Notes: generated from the letters alone by a model not told the origin. 64,000 bases of DNA from Acetobacter malorum (GCF_002153605.1 NZ_JOPG01000030.1:1-64000), one strand, 5' to 3'. Shown: positions 26,071 to 35,750, counted from the stretch's first letter. Numbers and translations: made by a program.

Positions 26071-28962
26071 TCAGAACTGAACACCGGCCTGAAGGAAGAC
26101 ATAGCGGCCAATAATCTCATCGGAATACATCGCCAGAGCCGTATTGGTGCCGCCATCGGGCACAAACGGGGGCTTCTTATCCAGAATGTTGTTGACGCCA
26201 CCTTCAAAGTTCCAGCGGCCCAGACGATAGCTGGCCGTGATGTCATGCGAGAAGATACCCGGCACCTTGCAGTAAACGTAAGTCTTGCAGGACAGGTCGC
26301 TTGAACCATCGGTAAACTTCATCCCACCGGTGTAGTGCATCATGTAACGCAGGCTGAAGTCGTTATGGTGCCAGGTCACCGTTGCATAATCACGCACACG
26401 CGGCATGCCGTAACCGCTTTGATAGAACAGACGGCCTGCATAGTTGTTCCACTGGCCATTCGGTTCGTTCTGCTGCAGGTAACCCACCAGCTGCTGGAAG
26501 TTGTTTTCCAGCGTGAAGGAATCCTGCGGCGTAACCTGAATATGGTAGCTCAGGTCAAAGTCGATGCCGTTCGTGCGCAGGCCGCCAACGTTGGCATACA
26601 GATCGCTCACCTGCGTCAGCTGGCCAGCGGTAGAACGCTGCGCAACCTGAGAACAGTAAGACGGGTCCGCCCCGGTATAGCACTGGTCTGCCACATACTG
26701 CACAGGCAGCACGTTGATCATATGCTGCACGGTGTAGTGCCAGTATTCAACAGAAGCCATCAGCCCCGGCACCCAGCGCGGCGTGATAACTGTGCCAACT
26801 GTGTAAGTCCGGCCAATTTCCGGCTGGAGGTTCGGGTTGCCGCCCGTCAGCGTCGGGATCTGCCCGGTGTTGACGTTCACAAAGTTTGCCGGGTTCACAC
26901 CCTGAGTCAGACATTTGGACGTCACCGCCGCACTGGCCGCTCCATAGCTGGACGCCTGCGCACAGGGGTCCGTGCCCGGATTGTAGGAAATGGACTGGCC
27001 GCCAAACAGTTCCGACATATTCGGCGCACGGAAGGACGTACCCAGCGTGGCGCGGAAGCGGATATCCTGCACCGGTGCCCAGTTGATGCCCACCTTCCAG
27101 TTTTCGGCACTGCCAAACGTGTTGTAGTGTGAATACCGGCCCTGCGCGTCAATCGTCAGATCTTTCGCAAGAAAGGCGTTCTGGAGCAAAGGAATTTTAC
27201 CTTCCAGATACACTTCCGTCACGTTGTAGCCACCACCCGTATAGGTCGCGCCACCACCAAGATCACCGTTAGCAGCAAGCGCATCCGGGGTGTAGCTTGC
27301 CTGCTCACTCCGGTGCTCAATACCGCCTGCAATCCCGATATTGCCGCCATGTTCATACGGCAGTTTCACAACCTTGTTGTTAAAGACGCGGAAGTTGAAG
27401 TCACGCATCTGGTAGTAGCTGTGGTCGTTCTGGGTGTAGCCAATATAGTTTCTTGCCTGCTGGGAGAGCGGCTCGAACGGATTAATCAGCGTACAGCCGG
27501 GGGACGACGTACAGACGGAAGGATTATAAACCACCGCACTGTTCGGGTCAGACGGATCAACCTGCTGCTGGCCCAGAACATTCATCGCATTGCGATAGTT
27601 CGTCATATTGTTGGTGGTCATGGTTGCAACGGACGAGCCATACGTCATGGACGCATCGTACTGCCAGTTACCGACAATCTCACCCTTCATGCCGCCCATG
27701 ACCTGGTAAGTATCGACACCTTCCTTGTATTCACGGTTCCCGATATCGGCCATCCGCTTATACAGGGACACATCTTCCCCCCACGTATTGTAAGGGTTGC
27801 CGGCCGGCAGGATCCAGGATGTGCTGAGGCTTGAGGGATAAGACGAACCGGTAAGCGGGTTTGGTGCCATCTCGTTCATGGCATCCTTGTGGGTGTACCG
27901 AACGTTGGCATACAGCTGGAAATGCTTGCTGATATCGTAATGCATGTCTCCAGACAGGTTCCCGCTCTGCAGGTAGTTTGTCATGGAAGCATCACGCGCA
28001 AAGTTATAACGGTCAGAATTGCCAAACGTATGGAAACCACTACCCGAGCTGTTGGCCACCAGGTTGGTCGTGCTGCCATCAGCATTCGGCACCATCACGC
28101 GCGTCGCGGTGGAAACGGAACTGCCGTACGGAATTGCCTCGCCCGGTGCCACGTTCGCATTCCACGGCAGGCGAGACCACTGGCGGTCACGCTGGTAAAT
28201 CGGGCTGGTGGTCATGTACTGACCAAAGATGCTGATATTCCCGCGGTCATGGTCAAAATTAAAGCCTTTGAAGCCTGAAATCTTGCCAGACTGCCCATCA
28301 CCATAGCTGCTGATCCCGCCGCGCACCTGAATGCTGCCGGTTGTCAGGTTATGCTTGAGCTTGATGTTGATAACGCCGGAAACTGCGTCCGCACCATAGA
28401 GTTCGGACCCACCGTCTTTCAGAATTTCCACAGAGGAAATCTGGTCAACCGGGATGGAGTTCAGATCCACGCAGGAGCTGCCCTGCCCCATGGTTTCAAC
28501 CTGACGCTTGCCATCGACCAGCACCAGCACGCGGCTGGGGCCAAGGTTACGCAGGTCCGGGCAGGACATACCCAGACCACCGTTGGTGGTTGTGTTGTTT
28601 GCGCCCTGGGACCCCATGGAGGGCAGACGCTGCAGATAATCACCCAGTGTTACAGCAGAGGTTTGCTGGATGTCTCTGGCGCTGATGATCTGAACGGGGT
28701 TGGGATCCTGATGTTTACCAGAAGACAGTGCAGAACCGGTTACGGTAAGCACTTCCGGCTGTGCTGCGGCACTCTTCGCTGTGCGACGCACAACGCGGGC
28801 TGACTCGTTTTTCTTCTTCACAGACGCAGCAGTGGATTGATCCTGGCGCGGTGACGCCTCTGCGGCAGCTGCCACAGACTGAGCATGGGCACTGGACCCG
28901 ATGATCAGGGACAATGACGACGAAAAAGCGAGGAGCGTGAGGCGATGGGGTAAATACGACAT
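26071..28962 (-). CDS. TonB-dependent outer-membrane receptor of the oligosaccharide/peptide type
   Basis: This 963-residue protein has a signal ending near SSAHAQ, a short TonB-box region (EVLTVTGSAL), a plug with NPVQIISARDIQQTSAVTLGD and the SGVINIKL motif, and a large beta barrel ending in F. The layout is that of receptors for glycans and peptides found in Caulobacter and Xanthomonas rather than for siderophores. A GAAGG site precedes the ATG. One of the GTATAC operator copies lies 79 bases upstream, at 29037-29050. I therefore infer that it imports hydroxyproline-rich glycopeptides or their glycans, which is not proven. Confidence 0.85.
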   Translation of the reverse strand: MSYLPHRLTLLAFSSSLSLIIGSSAHAQSVAAAAEASPRQDQSTAASVKKKNESARVVRRTAKSAAAQPEVLTVTGSALSSGKHQDPNPVQIISARDIQQTSAVTLGDYLQRLPSMGSQGANNTTTNGGLGMSCPDLRNLGPSRVLVLVDGKRQVETMGQGSSCVDLNSIPVDQISSVEILKDGGSELYGADAVSGVINIKLKHNLTTGSIQVRGGISSYGDGQSGKISGFKGFNFDHDRGNISIFGQYMTTSPIYQRDRQWSRLPWNANVAPGEAIPYGSSVSTATRVMVPNADGSTTNLVANSSGSGFHTFGNSDRYNFARDASMTNYLQSGNLSGDMHYDISKHFQLYANVRYTHKDAMNEMAPNPLTGSSYPSSLSTSWILPAGNPYNTWGEDVSLYKRMADIGNREYKEGVDTYQVMGGMKGEIVGNWQYDASMTYGSSVATMTTNNMTNYRNAMNVLGQQQVDPSDPNSAVVYNPSVCTSSPGCTLINPFEPLSQQARNYIGYTQNDHSYYQMRDFNFRVFNNKVVKLPYEHGGNIGIAGGIEHRSEQASYTPDALAANGDLGGGATYTGGGYNVTEVYLEGKIPLLQNAFLAKDLTIDAQGRYSHYNTFGSAENWKVGINWAPVQDIRFRATLGTSFRAPNMSELFGGQSISYNPGTDPCAQASSYGAASAAVTSKCLTQGVNPANFVNVNTGQIPTLTGGNPNLQPEIGRTYTVGTVITPRWVPGLMASVEYWHYTVQHMINVLPVQYVADQCYTGADPSYCSQVAQRSTAGQLTQVSDLYANVGGLRTNGIDFDLSYHIQVTPQDSFTLENNFQQLVGYLQQNEPNGQWNNYAGRLFYQSGYGMPRVRDYATVTWHHNDFSLRYMMHYTGGMKFTDGSSDLSCKTYVYCKVPGIFSHDITASYRLGRWNFEGGVNNILDKKPPFVPDGGTNTALAMYSDEIIGRYVFLQAGVQF

Positions 28963-29036
28963 CCTTCAGCGTTCCTTAATTCTTGAGCGGTGATCCGCTA
29001 ACTCTCGTGTGGTGAGGACATCAAAATCGCTATCAG

Positions 29037-29050
29037 ATATCGTATACCAT
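29037..29050 (-). promoter_or_regulatory. Candidate GntR operator, copy 1
   Basis: ATATCGTATACCAT carries the shared GTATAC palindrome centre (29042-29047). It lies 75-88 bases upstream of the receptor start codon. One half deviates from the consensus ATCGTATACG. Confidence 0.6.
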
Positions 29051-29204
29051 TGTCAAAACGGAATTAGTTTTGGGATGCATTCTGTTGCGCGCCCGGTTTT
29101 ACGCCATTTAAACGGGGGCGCCCCCCACAAGCTCATCTGACGGCATGCCTTTCAAAAAGATCATCCAATATCTTTTTGAAATTTCTATAAATTTCTCTTT
29201 AAAC

Positions 29205-29240
29205 AGAAAAAAGCGTGCAGAATTTTCAGCTCTGCACGCT
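29205..29240 (-). terminator. Terminator of the hydroxyproline epimerase gene
   Basis: AGCGTGCAGA at 29212-29221 pairs with TCTGCACGCT at 29231-29240. On the minus strand the stem is followed by TTTTTT. It separates the epimerase gene from the receptor promoter. Confidence 0.85.
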
Positions 29241-29357
29241 TCTATCGGGCCTTGTTGCAACAGGCTGAACCTGTCACCTAAAATCCACAATCGCTGACTT
29301 ATTTTGATACCGTTATAAGATTAAAATCCCTTTAGAAACACACAGAGACTTTCATAA

Positions 29358-30353
29358 TCAGGAAACCTGGAATCCACGACAGAATCGATCTTCTTCATCA
29401 ATCCAGATCGTGTTGAAACCGGTCGAAACCGCACTCCCCTCAATAACGGGGACAATCGCCTTGTAGTCTCCCAAAGTCGTTTCTTCCGCGACCGTTCCTT
29501 TGAACGCACTGTGGATGTAACTTTCATGCGTGAAGGTATCCCCTACCTTCAGAGCCCCCTTATGGTGCAGATGTGCCAGCCGGGCAGACGTTCCGGTGCC
29601 ACAGGGGCTGCGATCAATCGCATGGTCTCCATAAAAGACCGCGTTACGGCTCTGCGTAGCGGTTGCGCCTTTATCCACCCAAAGAACGTGGCTTACCCCC
29701 TGAATACGACTATCCAGCGGATGAACCGGGCTAACAGCCTCCCGCATCCGTTCCCGCACAAGCGGGCTTAATTCCAGAATACGACGGGCTCCAAGCTGAT
29801 CCAGCCCTTCATAGGCGCCTTGCGGCTCAACAATAGCGTAGAAGTTTCCGCCATAGGCCACATCCACGGCCAACGGCCCAAGACCCGGCACATCAATCTT
29901 TATATCCGTCGCCGCAACATAAGCCGGCACATTCCGGATCGCGACACTCCGCACACGGCCGTTGTCCTCCGTGTAGGTGATATCAATAATCCCTGCCGGC
30001 ACTTCCAGTTTCAGTTTTCCGGGCGTGCGTGGCGTGAGCAGACCGTGTTCCAGCCCAAACGTCACCAGCCCGATTGTCCCATGCCCACACATGGGCAGGC
30101 ATCCGCTGGTTTCAATAAACAGGATGCCGGCATCGGTGTCAGGCAGCGTGGGGGGGTAGAGAAAACCGCCGGACATCATGTCATGCCCACGGGGTTCAAA
30201 ACACAGGCCTGTGCGGATCCAGTCAAACCGTTCCAGAAAATCCTGACGGCGCTCCCCCATGGAATTCCCCCGCAGCAGCGGAGCCCCGCCACTAATCAGG
30301 CGGACAGGATTGCCAGCAGTATGACCATCAATACAGAAAAATGTGTGACGCAT
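29358..30353 (-). CDS. 4-hydroxyproline 2-epimerase (proline racemase family)
   Basis: From the ATG at 30353 this encodes 331 residues; the frame stays open upstream but that adds nothing conserved. The enzyme inverts trans-4-hydroxy-L-proline to cis-4-hydroxy-D-proline in the cytoplasm by a two-base mechanism. Both catalytic cysteines are present: C89 in PMCGHGT and C251 in DRSPCGTGT, which distinguishes epimerases from trans-3-hydroxyproline dehydratases, where one Cys is replaced by Thr. The DGHTAGNPVRL start is typical. It is divergent from the GH42 gene with an operator copy in the shared gap. It is the first step of the hydroxyproline pathway in this island. Confidence 0.92.
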   Translation of the reverse strand: MRHTFFCIDGHTAGNPVRLISGGAPLLRGNSMGERRQDFLERFDWIRTGLCFEPRGHDMMSGGFLYPPTLPDTDAGILFIETSGCLPMCGHGTIGLVTFGLEHGLLTPRTPGKLKLEVPAGIIDITYTEDNGRVRSVAIRNVPAYVAATDIKIDVPGLGPLAVDVAYGGNFYAIVEPQGAYEGLDQLGARRILELSPLVRERMREAVSPVHPLDSRIQGVSHVLWVDKGATATQSRNAVFYGDHAIDRSPCGTGTSARLAHLHHKGALKVGDTFTHESYIHSAFKGTVAEETTLGDYKAIVPVIEGSAVSTGFNTIWIDEEDRFCRGFQVS

Positions 30354-30424
30354 TGCTTTTAAAATCCATGCTTCGGCGTGCAGCAAAGGCACGATCCGGC
30401 TTTCTTTTTGGTGCGATTTTCGTC

Positions 30425-30440
30425 TATCGTATACGTATCA
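30425..30440 (+). promoter_or_regulatory. Candidate GntR operator, copy 2, between epimerase and GH42
   Basis: TATCGTATACGTATCA at 30425-30440 has GTATAC at 30429-30434. It is about 78 bases upstream of the epimerase start but ends on the first base of the GH42 start codon, so one site may serve both divergent promoters. Confidence 0.65.
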
Positions 30441-32581
30441 TGACCGATATGACCCGTAAAGCCATCCCCCGTCCCGGCTCACCCGCCCCCTCTTTCATCC
30501 AGACACTTCGCCGTATCAGGCGGTCCGTCTGGCAAACGGGGCTGTGTTTTGGCCTGTGCGCTGGCACGTCTTCTCTCGCTTTTGCGGCACCTGCACCATC
30601 GGAACCGCCAGCCCTCCTGCTGGGCGCGGCCTGGTATCCGGAACAATGGCCGGAAGACGTCTGGGAGCATGACCTCGCCCTGATGGAAGCGGCCCACATC
30701 CATCTGGTGCGGATCGGTGAATTTGCGTGGAGCCGCATGGAACCGCGTGAAGGCGAGTGGCACTGGGACTGGCTCGATCACGCCATCACACTGGCGACAA
30801 AACACCATATGAAAGTCCTGCTAGGCACCCCCAGCGCTGCCCCGCCAGCCTGGCTGACGCAAAAATATCCAGAGACCCTGCGCGTCTCAAATACCGGCGT
30901 GCGGGATGAACACGGGAACCGGCAGCAATTTTCTTTTATCAGCGCGCGCTACCGTGCCCTGACGCACGATCTGGCGGAACGTATGGCCGTGCGCTACGGC
31001 CACAACCCAGCTGTTGTCGGCTGGCAGATTGATAACGAGCTGGCGGAACCCTCCTTTGACCCGGAAGCCCATAAAGCCTTCCACACATGGCTTCAGCACA
31101 AATACGGCACCATCGAAAATCTGAACCAGAAATGGTGGACCAGCTACTGGTCTCAAACCTATTCCGATTTTGGCCAGATCCCGGTGCATGATGCGGATGA
31201 AAACCCGGCCCTGCTGTTAAACTGGAAGCAGTTTGTAACCGACACATGGGTGAGCTACGTCCGTAACCAGACGGCTCCCATCCGCCAGCACGCCCTCCCC
31301 TCCCAGTTCATCACCACGAATACCATGGGCTGGTTTGACGGGTTTGACGGCTACACCCTGCACCAGTCCCTCGATCTGGTTGGGTGGGATGATTATGAAA
31401 CAGACTGGACAGACAACGCCGCCCGTCATGATCTGGCACGCGGATACAAGAACAAGAATTTCTGGGTCACGGAAACAGACCCCGGCTTCGTTAACTGGCG
31501 GCCCAATAATCTGGCGCATGATAAAGGCGAGGTCCGCGCTCTGGCATGGCAGGCTGTAGGCCACGGGGCCGATGCTGTAGAATACTGGCAATGGCGCGCC
31601 GCCCTGAACGGTCAGGAACAATATCACGGTGTTATTGCGGGCGCAGACGGTAACCCCGCGCCCATTTATGCCGAAATCCAGAGACTTGGCGCTGAGTTTG
31701 AAAAAGCCGCGCCTGCTTTGCAGGGCACGTCCCCCCACGCACAGGTCGCGCTGTTGCATGATATGCCCTCACGCTGGGCCATCAGCTTTCAGAAACAGGT
31801 GGAAGATTTTAACCCGGTCAAAGCGCTGACAGCTTTTTACGGCCCTCTGCGTCATCAGGCCGGCACGGTCGATGTTATCTCGCCACGCCAAAATCTGGCT
31901 CCCTACAAGCTCATTGTCGCCCCCGGCCTGAATGTACTGCCGCAGGAGACGGCTGAGCACCTTCTGGACTGGGTGCGGCAAGGTGGCCATCTGCTGCTGG
32001 GGCCACGCTCCGGCATGAAAGACGCTGAAAACGCTCTTGATCCACACCTCCAGCCCGGCCCGCTGGCACCTTTTCTGGGAGCGCATGTCTCACAGTTTTA
32101 CGGGCTGGTTCAGCCTGTCCCCCTCTCTCTGGGGCACACACAGGGCACGGGCATTCTCTGGGCAGAAACGTTGGAGCCAACAGACCCAGCAACTCAGACG
32201 GAAGGCAGCTATGGCCCCTCCAATGGCTGGCTTGATGGGCAGCCCGTTGCTGTCAGTCATCAGGTTGGCAAAGGGAAAATCACCTATCTGAGCACAATCC
32301 CCGATGCCGCAACGCTGGATGCCTACATCAAAAAGCAGGTTCAGGAGGCTGACACACTCTCTCCGCTTGCTGATCTGCCTGCTGATATTGAGGCCTGCCT
32401 GCGCACTGGCAAGGACCATAGCGTTCTGGTGCTCATCAACCATGCCAGAACGCCGGTTACGTTCACTCTCCCGCAGCCTCTCGCCAGCACGGATCTGCTG
32501 GCCCCCGAACAGTCCGCTTCCGGACAAATCACGCTGCCGGGCTACGGGGTTCGCGTTCTAACACGTCCAAACCCTGCTTGA
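30440..32581 (+). CDS. Exported GH42 beta-galactosidase
   Basis: From the ATG at 30440 this encodes 713 residues. A long basic N-region and a hydrophobic signal end near SLAFAAPAP, so the enzyme is exported, unlike most GH42 enzymes. The GH42 TIM barrel begins with AAWYPEQWPEDVWEHDL. The acid/base is E200 in WQIDNEL and the nucleophile is probably E345 in WVTETDPG. Domains B and C follow. GH42 enzymes remove terminal beta-galactose, as in plant arabinogalactan side chains. No ribosome-binding site precedes the ATG. It is opposite the epimerase gene and ends at a strong bidirectional terminator. Confidence 0.9.
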   Translation: MTDMTRKAIPRPGSPAPSFIQTLRRIRRSVWQTGLCFGLCAGTSSLAFAAPAPSEPPALLLGAAWYPEQWPEDVWEHDLALMEAAHIHLVRIGEFAWSRMEPREGEWHWDWLDHAITLATKHHMKVLLGTPSAAPPAWLTQKYPETLRVSNTGVRDEHGNRQQFSFISARYRALTHDLAERMAVRYGHNPAVVGWQIDNELAEPSFDPEAHKAFHTWLQHKYGTIENLNQKWWTSYWSQTYSDFGQIPVHDADENPALLLNWKQFVTDTWVSYVRNQTAPIRQHALPSQFITTNTMGWFDGFDGYTLHQSLDLVGWDDYETDWTDNAARHDLARGYKNKNFWVTETDPGFVNWRPNNLAHDKGEVRALAWQAVGHGADAVEYWQWRAALNGQEQYHGVIAGADGNPAPIYAEIQRLGAEFEKAAPALQGTSPHAQVALLHDMPSRWAISFQKQVEDFNPVKALTAFYGPLRHQAGTVDVISPRQNLAPYKLIVAPGLNVLPQETAEHLLDWVRQGGHLLLGPRSGMKDAENALDPHLQPGPLAPFLGAHVSQFYGLVQPVPLSLGHTQGTGILWAETLEPTDPATQTEGSYGPSNGWLDGQPVAVSHQVGKGKITYLSTIPDAATLDAYIKKQVQEADTLSPLADLPADIEACLRTGKDHSVLVLINHARTPVTFTLPQPLASTDLLAPEQSASGQITLPGYGVRVLTRPNPA

Positions 32582-32594
32582 GGCTTAGGCAAAC

Positions 32595-32635
32595 AAAAAA
32601 GGCTTTCTTCCTGAAACTGGAAGAAAGCCTTTTTT
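32595..32635. terminator. Strong bidirectional terminator
   Basis: AGGCTTTCTTCC at 32600-32611 pairs with GGAAGAAAGCCT at 32619-32630 and is flanked by A and T runs. It ends both the GH42 gene and the convergent DUF885 gene. Confidence 0.95.
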
Positions 32636-32690
32636 CCGTGTCTCCTACACTCTGACTACTCAGAGAAAAATTTATCCCAAAACTCGCGCG

Positions 32691-34478
32691 TTACTGCGCC
32701 CCCTCACTGGCATAAGGAGAACGTCCGCCTGTCTGGATAAAGTGATCAATCGCGCCATCCAGCACCGGCAGCGGGACAGAACCGGTCGCCAGAACAGCAT
32801 CATGGAAAGCCCGCAGGTCAAACGCTTTGCCCAGCGCTTTTTCCGCCCGTGCGCGGTTGCGGCGGATATCAGACTCACCCAGATAGTAAGAAAGCGCCTG
32901 AGCAGGCCATGCAATATACCGATCAACCTCGGTATCAATCTCATGCTCGGACAGCGCGGTGTTTTCACGCAGATATGCCCGCGCCTGCTCCCGGCTCCAG
33001 TGGAGATGATGCAGACCGGTATCAACCACCAGACGCGCTGCACGCCAGGCCTGATAGGAGAGATAACCGAACCGGTCATACGCCGTTTCGTAAATCCCCA
33101 TTTCATTACCCAGATATTCACAGTACAGCGCCCAACCTTCCCCGTAGGCTGAAATATAGTTGAACCGGCGATAGGGCGGCACTGCTGGCTGCTCTTCTGC
33201 CAGAGACAACTGCAAGGAATGCCCCGGGGAGGATTCATGCAGTGTCAGAGCAGGCAACGCATAGAGCGGGCGGGATGGCAGGTCATACGTATTCACCAGA
33301 TAAGTGTGCGGGCCACCGCGGCCTGCCGTATAAACCGGGGCAACGTCTGCAGGGACGGGCTCAATGGTAAAGCGCCCACGCGGCAGGCGGCCAATGATAT
33401 CCCCCACCTTGCCATCAACCCGCTTGGCTAGCCATGCGGCATCTTTCAACAATTCATCGCCCGTTTTGGGGTAGAATTGTGGGTCCGTGCGCAGGAATTT
33501 CAGGAAAGCGGGAAAATCCCCTTTAAAATGCGTTTCAGCCATCACACCAAGCATCTGCTTGTGCAGGCCTGCAACTTCCCTGATCCCAATTTTGTGGATT
33601 TCATCCGGGCTCATATCCAGCGTGGTGTATTCCCGGATCTGAGAGCGGTAATATGCCTTTCCATCCGGCTGATCTTCCGCCGCGAGTGAGGCACGGGCAT
33701 GCGGCAGATACTCATCCTTCATGAAAGCATAAAGCGTTTTATAAGCCGGAATGACCGTTTCCCGAATGGCATTCAGGCCATCCTGCCGCAAGGCCGCCTG
33801 CGTTTTGGCGGGGATATCCTCCGGGAAATGCTTGAAGGGCGGTGCAAATGCGCTGTCTTCCGGCGTAACAGACGCCATTTTTTCCAGATCCTGCAACCGC
33901 TGCTCCACAATCAGCTTCGGCTGCACAAAACCACGCGCCATTCCGGCTTTCATGGCGGCAATTTCGTCTGCAAAATACCGCCCCGTCTCATTCAGGCGGC
34001 TCATGTAATCGCGATAATCCTGTTCCTTGATGAACGGCGTATCGGACGGAGGCAAATCACTCCAGAAGCCGGAATCCGCATCAAACGGAATTTGCCAGAC
34101 CTGCAAGTTCTGATCATCCAGCAAAACCGTCAGCTGTTGTTTGTAAACAGCGTAATTCACCTGATCCTGCGCAGAAAGACTTTGCACGGGAATGGCATTC
34201 AGGTCTGCCAGCGCTTTACGCCATGTTTCCTGACGCGCCTGCTGTGTTGCCGGGTCCACTTTTGGGAGATGGGCTGAAGGTTTTCCATCAGGCAAACTGC
34301 CCTGAAGGTCCATGCGCCATGCCCACTCGTGCTGATAAAGGTCCTGAAAAGCTTTGGTCGCAGACGGATCGACTGCCGCCTGCGCGTGCGCAAGCGGGCC
34401 ACAACTCAGTAAGGCTGCCGTCGCCATAAGAGCCAGACGTCTGACAACCGTAACACAGCGCGTGGGATGAACCTGCAT
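32691..34478 (-). CDS. DUF885 family exported peptidase-like protein (second copy)
   Basis: This 595-residue protein has a signal peptide ending near AHAQA. The motif LHESSPGHSLQLSLA (HE-xx-PGH) and the GEGWALYCEYLGNE segment place it in DUF885, with the 24167-25972 protein as a distant paralogue. The first copy has PGHH and this one PGHS. The family is predicted to bind zinc and cleave peptides. It lies inside the hydroxyproline island between the GH42 and deaminase genes, and a terminator separates it from the deaminase gene, so it probably has its own promoter. I see no GTATAC operator upstream. Confidence 0.85.
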   Translation of the reverse strand: MQVHPTRCVTVVRRLALMATAALLSCGPLAHAQAAVDPSATKAFQDLYQHEWAWRMDLQGSLPDGKPSAHLPKVDPATQQARQETWRKALADLNAIPVQSLSAQDQVNYAVYKQQLTVLLDDQNLQVWQIPFDADSGFWSDLPPSDTPFIKEQDYRDYMSRLNETGRYFADEIAAMKAGMARGFVQPKLIVEQRLQDLEKMASVTPEDSAFAPPFKHFPEDIPAKTQAALRQDGLNAIRETVIPAYKTLYAFMKDEYLPHARASLAAEDQPDGKAYYRSQIREYTTLDMSPDEIHKIGIREVAGLHKQMLGVMAETHFKGDFPAFLKFLRTDPQFYPKTGDELLKDAAWLAKRVDGKVGDIIGRLPRGRFTIEPVPADVAPVYTAGRGGPHTYLVNTYDLPSRPLYALPALTLHESSPGHSLQLSLAEEQPAVPPYRRFNYISAYGEGWALYCEYLGNEMGIYETAYDRFGYLSYQAWRAARLVVDTGLHHLHWSREQARAYLRENTALSEHEIDTEVDRYIAWPAQALSYYLGESDIRRNRARAEKALGKAFDLRAFHDAVLATGSVPLPVLDGAIDHFIQTGGRSPYASEGAQ

Positions 34479-34550
34479 GATGCAAAAATCCTTCTTTTCA
34501 ATTATGGCACTCTAAGCGCGCAATCAGCACCCCGAAAAGCAGACAGAGCA

Positions 34551-34582
34551 AAAAAAACGGCCCCCTTTGCAGGGAGCCGTTT
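34551..34582 (-). terminator. Terminator of the deaminase gene
   Basis: On the minus strand an AACGGC stem, interrupted by a single mismatch, closes with GCCGTT and is followed by eight T (34550-34557 as A on the plus strand). Confidence 0.85.
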
Positions 34583-34598
34583 GGAAAGGAAAGCCGGC

Positions 34599-35504
34599 TC
34601 AGCCGAGTTTTGGGCGGCTGGCAGCAGCGGCTTCCACCATGTCAATTACCTGCTTGCGGCGCTCACCTTCCAGCGGCAGACGCGGGGAACGGACAAGCTC
34701 ACTGCCTCGGCCCATCACCTGCTCAGCCAGCTTGATGGACTGCACCAGATCATGCGCAGCATCCAGATGCAGCAGCGGCATGAACCAGCGGTAAATGCGC
34801 AGAGCTGTTTCAATATCACCACGCTGCAGGGCTTCCACCAGCGCCACAGATTCCTGCGGGAAGGCACTGGTCAGACCGGAAATCCAGCCTTTTGCTCCCA
34901 GTGTCAGACCTTCAAACGCCACGTCATCAAGACCCGCCATCATCAGGAAGCGATCACCAAAACGGTTCGGGACATCGGTATAACGACGGGTATCGGAAGA
35001 ACTTTCCTTCAGACCGACAATGGTTTTGCAATCTTCCAGCTCAGCCAGAACATCCAGTTCCACGTTCACACGGTAGGACGTGGGGTTGTTGTAAATGATG
35101 ATCGGCAGATCGGTCGCTTTGGAAATTTCGCGGAAATGCGCAACCAGTTCATGCGGCTTGGGCACATAGACCATTGCCGGCAGAACCATCAGCGCATCCG
35201 CACCGCTTTTTGCAGCCTGTTTGGCAAATGCCACAGCACGCGGGGTTGTCATTTCAGAGACACCAACAAACAGTGGCGCGCGCGTTCCGGCCACTTCACG
35301 CGCGGCTTCCAGAATCTCCACTTTTTCTGCGGGTTCGAGCGAATTGTTCTCGCCACACGTCCCCATCATGACAAGACCGTGCACGCCGTCATTGATCAGC
35401 GCGTCAATAACCTTCTGCGTGCCCTTCAGGTCAACGGACAGGTCTTCGTTAAACTGGGTGGTAACTGCGGGAAAAACACCTTTCCACGTCATTTCCAGTG
35501 CCAT
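34599..35504 (-). CDS. DHDPS-family 1-pyrroline-4-hydroxy-2-carboxylate deaminase
   Basis: This 301-residue TIM-barrel protein belongs to the dihydrodipicolinate synthase/N-acetylneuraminate lyase superfamily. The Schiff-base lysine is K166 in GLKESSSD and the conserved tyrosine is Y138 in IIIYNNPTSYRV. In hydroxyproline catabolism a family member deaminates delta-1-pyrroline-4-hydroxy-2-carboxylate to 2-oxoglutarate semialdehyde, and the gene context makes that the best call. Plain DHDPS function is less likely because no lysine genes are near. The start has an AAGGAGG ribosome-binding site, and an operator copy lies about 40 bases upstream. Confidence 0.87.
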   Translation of the reverse strand: MALEMTWKGVFPAVTTQFNEDLSVDLKGTQKVIDALINDGVHGLVMMGTCGENNSLEPAEKVEILEAAREVAGTRAPLFVGVSEMTTPRAVAFAKQAAKSGADALMVLPAMVYVPKPHELVAHFREISKATDLPIIIYNNPTSYRVNVELDVLAELEDCKTIVGLKESSSDTRRYTDVPNRFGDRFLMMAGLDDVAFEGLTLGAKGWISGLTSAFPQESVALVEALQRGDIETALRIYRWFMPLLHLDAAHDLVQSIKLAEQVMGRGSELVRSPRLPLEGERRKQVIDMVEAAAASRPKLG

Positions 35505-35536
35505 GTGTGAGCCTCCTTGCTCTGCTCTCGTTTCGT

Positions 35537-35552
35537 TTATCGTATACGTAAC
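35537..35552 (-). promoter_or_regulatory. Candidate GntR operator, copy 3
   Basis: TTTATCGTATACGTAA spans this site, with GTATAC at 35542-35547, centred about 40 bases upstream of the deaminase start codon. This is a close match to the consensus. Confidence 0.7.
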
Positions 35553-35701
35553 ACCATCGTAGTGACCCGTAAAGCATCCTCCTCGCCCTCTTGATAAAAA
35601 AGCACACTCATCTGCTCACGCTTCGTTCTTTTGCTGCTATAAACAGGAATAAATGTCTTATACCAAAACCAGAATGAGCTGCTTGCTCACAATCTGAAAT
35701 T

Positions 35702-35718
35702 CGTTTATCGTATACGCA
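35702..35718 (+). promoter_or_regulatory. Candidate GntR operator, copy 4
   Basis: GTTTATCGTATACGCAA has GTATAC at 35710-35715, centred about 38 bases ahead of the M24 dipeptidase start. It faces the site upstream of the deaminase gene, so two copies flank the divergent gap. Confidence 0.7.
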
Positions 35719-35750
35719 ATGACTATTTTTTGAGTCTGGAGCCGCCTTTT

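Larger units (their letters stand above)
28963..29357. other. Intergenic region of 395 bases with operator and terminator
   Basis: This gap between two minus-strand genes holds the receptor promoter with an operator copy at 29037-29050 and the epimerase terminator at 29205-29240. A short ORF at 29108-29290 overlaps the terminator and has no family resemblance; I do not call it. Confidence 0.6.
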
